Assembly: GCA_024693165.1 (NCBI GenBank)
Contig: JAILLM010000137.1
Location: 1 to 8,185 of the forward strand
Source of the DNA: Bacilli bacterium
GTDB taxonomy: Bacteria; Bacillota_I; Bacilli_A; RF39; UBA660
DNA: 8,185 nucleotides
Direction: 5' to 3'
Below the pieces are notes generated by a model. The model did not search any database, had not been told where the DNA came from, and was given only the letters and a program-made list of their open reading frames with translations. Shown piece after piece: positions 5,621-8,185 of the stretch (position 1 is the first letter of the stretch; each line of letters starts with the position of its first letter). The translations under genes and the position numbers were made by a program.

Positions 5621-6241
5621 ATGATTAATGAAAAAATAAATTATGATAAATTAATGATGGAAGAAATAAAGTCTCTTAATGGAGAAAGAAAGAGTGTACT
5701 TTTACATACTTGCTGTGGACCTTGTTCAAGTGCTTGCATTGAAAGATTAAGAGAGTATTTAGATGTTACAGTTTATTTTTATAATCCTAATGTTGAACCA
5801 TTAGAAGAATATTTAAAAAGAAAAGAAACTCAAATTAAGTTACTTGAAGATTTAGATATTCCATACATTGATGCTGATTATGATAATGATTATTATAGAT
5901 CTCAAGTTAAAGGATTAGAAAATGAGCGTGAAGGTGGAGCTAGATGTCCAGTTTGTTTTAAGATTAGACTTAAAAGAACTGCGGAAGTAGCTAAAGAAAA
6001 TAACTTTGATTATTTCTGTACATCACTTACTGTTTCTCCACATAAGAATAGTGATATAATTAATAAAATAGGACATGCGATTGGAGAGTTAGTAGGAATT
6101 AAATTCTTATATTCTGATTTTAAAAAGAGAGAAGGATATAAAAGAAGTATTGAACTTTCTAAAGAGTATGAACTATATAGACAAGATTATTGTGGATGTC
6201 TATTTGCTAAGGATTGGAGTGAGTTAAATGAAAAGAAGTAA
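5621..6241 (+). CDS. queH: QueH, epoxyqueuosine reductase (DUF208 family)
   Basis: Catalyses the last step of queuosine synthesis in tRNA, reducing epoxyqueuosine, and is the non-B12 alternative to QueG. The 206-residue length is typical. Hallmarks are HTCCGPCSS at 29-37 (Cys31, Cys32, Cys35), EGGARCPVCFKIRL at 104-117 (Cys109, Cys112), FCTSLTVSPHKNSD at 132-145 and a C-terminal QDYCGC ending at Cys193. These conserved cysteines include the iron-sulfur cluster ligands and a redox pair; I do not assign each one individually. No strong Shine-Dalgarno precedes the ATG; the purine-rich end of divIB (GAAGAAGAG) and the two-base gap suggest translational coupling. The pilin-like gene starts 14 bases before its stop. 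No other queuosine gene is in the window, so the precursor may be salvaged or made elsewhere. Confidence 0.94.
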   Translation: MINEKINYDKLMMEEIKSLNGERKSVLLHTCCGPCSSACIERLREYLDVTVYFYNPNVEPLEEYLKRKETQIKLLEDLDIPYIDADYDNDYYRSQVKGLENEREGGARCPVCFKIRLKRTAEVAKENNFDYFCTSLTVSPHKNSDIINKIGHAIGELVGIKFLYSDFKKREGYKRSIELSKEYELYRQDYCGCLFAKDWSELNEKK

Positions 6242-6734
6242 AGGATTTACATTAGCAGAGTTATTAGTAATTATTGTTATTGTTGGTTTATTAATTAGTT
6301 TAACTGGTTATACAGTTACTAGAGTTATCAAACAATCAAGAGAAAATATTAAAGAACAAAACTTTAAATCATTACTTGAAGCAGGAAATACTTATATGCA
6401 TCAAGTAATAGATGGTAAAGAAGTTTATAAGTTTAATGATGGAGATTTTACTGGTTATAAATTTTTAACTAATGTAGTTGAGAAATGTGGTTCATATAAT
6501 ACTTGTAAGACTACAAGTGCAGATGATACAAACGGTAAATATACTTTTGAATTAAATATTAGTTTAGCTAATTTAAAAGATTATATTGATACATCTAAAT
6601 ATGCAGATGGTAAATGTAATATTAATGCTTATTTAACTCTTGAAAAAAATAAGAATGGATATTATGAAGTAATTGGTCTTGAAGTTAAAGCTGAAAGTAA
6701 AACTAATGCTAAGACTTGTGTAATAACAAAATGA
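6228..6734 (+). CDS. Type IV pilin-like / pseudopilin protein with prepilin signal
   Basis: A 168-residue secreted or membrane-anchored protein with a textbook class III signal. After MKRSKG the cleavage site Gly6|Phe7 is followed by FTLAELLVIIVIVGLLISL, with Glu11 as the +5 glutamate of the mature protein. The N-terminal helix continues to about residue 52, and a variable globular head follows. Cys87, Cys93, Cys130 and Cys164 lie in the head and could form two disulfides. GGAG at 6216-6219, eight bases upstream, lies in the end of queH, and the gene overlaps queH by 14 bases. No prepilin peptidase, assembly ATPase or platform protein is visible here, so processing would depend on genes elsewhere. 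It could be a minor pilin, a competence pseudopilin (ComG-like) or a cell-surface protein reusing the signal. It is the last gene of the murG operon. Confidence 0.85.
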   Translation: MKRSKGFTLAELLVIIVIVGLLISLTGYTVTRVIKQSRENIKEQNFKSLLEAGNTYMHQVIDGKEVYKFNDGDFTGYKFLTNVVEKCGSYNTCKTTSADDTNGKYTFELNISLANLKDYIDTSKYADGKCNINAYLTLEKNKNGYYEVIGLEVKAESKTNAKTCVITK

Positions 6735-6763
6735 TATAGAATTTTTCTATATCTTTTGTTTTT
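6733..6763 (+). terminator. Intrinsic terminator of the murG-divIB-queH-pilin operon
   Basis: A nine-pair, AT-rich stem joins 6733-6741 (GATATAGAA) to 6745-6753 (TTCTATATC) with a three-base loop; TTTTGTTTTT follows at 6754-6763. The stem starts at the second base of the pilin-like gene's TGA stop. Confidence 0.87.
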
Positions 6764-6764
6764 A

Positions 6765-6773
6765 TGGTATACT
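6765..6773 (+). promoter_or_regulatory. Extended -10 promoter of ftsY
   Basis: TGGTATACT comprises the TGn element and a TATACT hexamer at 6768-6773. It begins two bases after the T-tract of the preceding terminator, and no good -35 is visible. The predicted start is near 6780, giving a leader of about 32 bases. Confidence 0.6.
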
Positions 6774-6790
6774 AAATATTGTTAATGCTT

Positions 6791-6808
6791 AAGAAAGGTT
6801 TTGGTGAT
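6791..6808 (+). promoter_or_regulatory. ftsY translation initiation region with competing starts
   Basis: AAGAAAGG at 6791-6798 is placed five bases before an in-frame GTG (6804) and two before a TTG (6801). GGTGAT at 6803-6808 is also complementary to the 16S rRNA tail and lies four bases before ATG 6813. The ATG gives MGLFQKFK, which looks like a normal FtsY N-terminus, so it is preferred. Confidence 0.55.
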
Positions 6809-6812
6809 AATA

Positions 6813-8105
6813 ATGGGATTATTCCAAAAGTTTAAAGATATGTTTTCTAGCAAAAAAGCTAGAGAAGAAGAATTAGAAGAAATTCTTGAAGATGAAACTG
6901 TAGAAGTAGAAGAAGAGACTGAAGAAGTTAAAGAAGAGACTGAAGAAGTTGAAGATATAGATGAAACTGAAGTTGAAGAAGAATCAACTGAGGATGAAGA
7001 AATTGAAGAAGATTCAGAGGAAGAAACAGTTGAAGAAACTTCTGAAGATGAAGAAGAGGTTATTGAAGAACCTGAAGAAGAAGTAGTTGAAGAAGTTGTT
7101 GAAGAACCTATTAAGGTTGAAGAACCTAAAAAGGAAAAGAAAAAGAAGAAATTTGGATTCTTCAATTTAAGTGAAAAAGATAAAGATTTACTTGCTTATG
7201 ATAAAGGATTAGAAAAGTCTAGAAAAGAATTTGTTTCTGAACTATCTATCTTAGGTAAAAAGTTTACTAAAGTTAATGAAGATTATTATGAAGAGTTAGA
7301 ACAATTACTTATTAGTGCAGATATTGGTATTAATACAGTATTTAAATTTATGGATAGACTTAGAGATAGAGTTAAACATGAAAATATTACTGATACTAAT
7401 TATTTAACTGAAGTAATTGTAGATGAGTTATTAATGATTTATGTTGAAGGTTCATCTTTAACTGATAAGATTAATATTGCGAGTGATGGACCTACAGTTA
7501 TATTAATGGTTGGTGTTAATGGTGTAGGTAAAACTACTACCATTGGAAAACTTGCTCATAAATATATTAAAGAAGGTAAGAAAGTAATGCTTATTGCTGG
7601 AGATACTTTTAGAGCAGGTGCTGTTCCTCAACTTGAAGAGTGGGCAAATAGAACAGGTGCGTTATTCTTTGGTAAAGAAAATACTGATCCAGCTGGTGTT
7701 ATATTTGATGGCTTAGTAAAAGCTAAAGAAGAAAATGCAGATATTGTTTTAATTGATACTGCAGGTAGACTTCAAAATAAAGTTAACTTAATGAATGAGT
7801 TAGAAAAAATTAATAAAGTAATTGGAAGACACATACCAAATGCTCCGCATGAAACATTATTAATTATTGATGCTACTACTGGACAAAATGGTATTAGTCA
7901 AGCAGAAAGCTTTAAAGAGATTACTAATATAACTGGTATTGTATTAACTAAGTTAGATGGTACTGCTAAAGGTGGTATAGTACTTGCTATTAAAGAGAAT
8001 GTAGGTATTCCAGTTAAGTTCATTGGTTTAGGTGAACAAATGGAAGACTTAAGAACATTTGATATTGAAGATTATATTTATGGATTATTTAAGGATATGA
8101 TGTAA
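6813..8105 (+). CDS. ftsY: FtsY, signal recognition particle receptor GTPase
   Basis: Receives ribosome-SRP complexes at the membrane and hands nascent membrane proteins to the translocon, through GTP-dependent pairing with Ffh. From ATG 6813 it has 430 residues. A short hydrophobic/basic start (MGLFQKFKDMF) leads into a very acidic segment at about 18-102, rich in EEVEE and EETEE repeats, and a Lys-rich junction (KKEKKKKK) at about 106-113. The N domain follows at about 120-215, then the G domain: P-loop GVNGVGKTTT (234-243), DTFRAGA (264-270), DTAGR (315-319), TKLDGTAKGG (379-388) and GLGE (405-408). DTFRAGAVPQL and the absence of an M domain separate it from Ffh. The long acidic region resembles the A domain of E. 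coli FtsY more than the short one common in Firmicutes. The next gene, ylxM, starts one base after its stop. Confidence 0.96.
   Translation: MGLFQKFKDMFSSKKAREEELEEILEDETVEVEEETEEVKEETEEVEDIDETEVEEESTEDEEIEEDSEEETVEETSEDEEEVIEEPEEEVVEEVVEEPIKVEEPKKEKKKKKFGFFNLSEKDKDLLAYDKGLEKSRKEFVSELSILGKKFTKVNEDYYEELEQLLISADIGINTVFKFMDRLRDRVKHENITDTNYLTEVIVDELLMIYVEGSSLTDKINIASDGPTVILMVGVNGVGKTTTIGKLAHKYIKEGKKVMLIAGDTFRAGAVPQLEEWANRTGALFFGKENTDPAGVIFDGLVKAKEENADIVLIDTAGRLQNKVNLMNELEKINKVIGRHIPNAPHETLLIIDATTGQNGISQAESFKEITNITGIVLTKLDGTAKGGIVLAIKENVGIPVKFIGLGEQMEDLRTFDIEDYIYGLFKDMM
6911..6952 (+). repeat. 21-bp in-frame tandem duplication in the acidic region of ftsY
   Basis: Two adjacent 21-base units (6911-6931 and 6932-6952) match at 20 of 21 positions and encode two copies of a seven-residue EETEEV(K/E) unit. 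The surrounding purine-rich GAA/GAT sequence is low in complexity, so replication slippage could change the copy number without breaking the frame. Confidence 0.85.
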
Positions 8106-8106
8106 T

Positions 8107-8185
8107 ATGGAAGAAACTTTATATTTAACTAGTCTTTATGAGTATTATAAAGAATTATTAACTGATACTGAAAGATCTTATTTTG
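8107..8185 (+). CDS. ylxM: YlxM, UPF0122 family putative SRP-operon regulator (5' part)
   Basis: Only the first 26 codons fall in the window. They begin MEETLYLTSLYEYYKELLT and continue DTERSYF, matching the conserved start of YlxM (two short helices of an HTH protein related to sigma-factor region 4, with the pattern L-x-x-L-Y-[DE]-[FY]-Y-x-x-L-L-T-x-x-[QE]-R). YlxM is usually encoded just upstream of ffh and with ftsY, so ffh probably follows beyond the right edge. The start is one base after the ftsY stop; AAGGAT at 8091-8096 could serve as a Shine-Dalgarno inside the end of ftsY. The short length visible limits certainty, but the position is strong support. Confidence 0.85.
   Translation, partial: MEETLYLTSLYEYYKELLTDTERSYF

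Noticed and set aside
6732..6734. UGA as a Trp codon (Mycoplasma-type code)
   Set aside because: TGA ends the pilin-like gene exactly where a terminator hairpin begins, and Trp is encoded by TGG throughout. No other reading frame needs TGA read-through.
6782..7165. Minus-strand open frame encoding a Ser-rich protein
   Set aside because: It is the antisense of the GAA/GAT-rich acidic segment of ftsY, which reads as TTC/TCT/TCA Ser and Phe codons on the other strand. It has no recognisable domain.
1..8185. tRNA or rRNA genes, CRISPR arrays, insertion sequences, attachment sites or phage genes
   Set aside because: I looked for cloverleaf-like blocks, regularly spaced repeats, terminal inverted repeats and transposase or integrase motifs and saw none. 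All intergenic gaps are short and are accounted for by promoters and terminators.

Overview
The window is a compact, AT-rich bacterial chromosome segment with every gene on the plus strand. Arg is almost always AGA and Leu mostly TTA, Shine-Dalgarno sites are of the AGGAGG type, and the proteins resemble Firmicutes/Bacilli homologues (DivIB, MurG, HU, FtsY followed by YlxM). Trp is encoded by TGG, and the one TGA stop (pilin-like gene) coincides with a terminator hairpin, so the standard bacterial code applies and not the Mycoplasma UGA=Trp code. A wall-making, low-GC member of the Bacilli, possibly one of the uncultured gut lineages, fits best; the exact taxon is inference.

Layout. (1) 1-1757: the end of an unrecognised gene, a Nudix hydrolase and a membrane-anchored Ig-like protein, joined by two one-base TAATG overlaps. 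(2) 1758-1904: a 147-base regulatory gap with a weak inverted repeat, a perfect TATAAT and a 5'-UTR hairpin. (3) 1905-2215: HU and a strong terminator. (4) 2223-3716: a promoter, a VanY/DacB-type peptidoglycan carboxypeptidase and a small four-helix membrane protein, closed by a terminator whose 5' arm is the end of the coding region. (5) 3733-6763: a promoter and the operon murG - divIB/ftsQ - queH - pilin-like gene, closed by a terminator that begins at the pilin stop codon. (6) 6768-8185: a promoter, ftsY with a long acidic N-terminus, and the first 26 codons of ylxM.

How the genes work together. MurG completes lipid II, DivIB sits in the divisome that uses it, and the VanY-like enzyme trims the resulting wall peptides. 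FtsY and YlxM belong to the signal recognition particle pathway that inserts membrane proteins. QueH makes the tRNA modification queuosine, and its place between divIB and a pilin-like gene looks like operon packing more than a shared function.

Most of the content is housekeeping, and I see no clear undescribed system. The points most worth a second look are the hairpin at the expected 5' end of the HU mRNA, the way promoters sit directly against terminators, the possible leaderless start of the carboxypeptidase, the lone cysteine-bearing pilin-like protein in a wall/division operon, and the acidic, repeat-bearing FtsY N-terminus.
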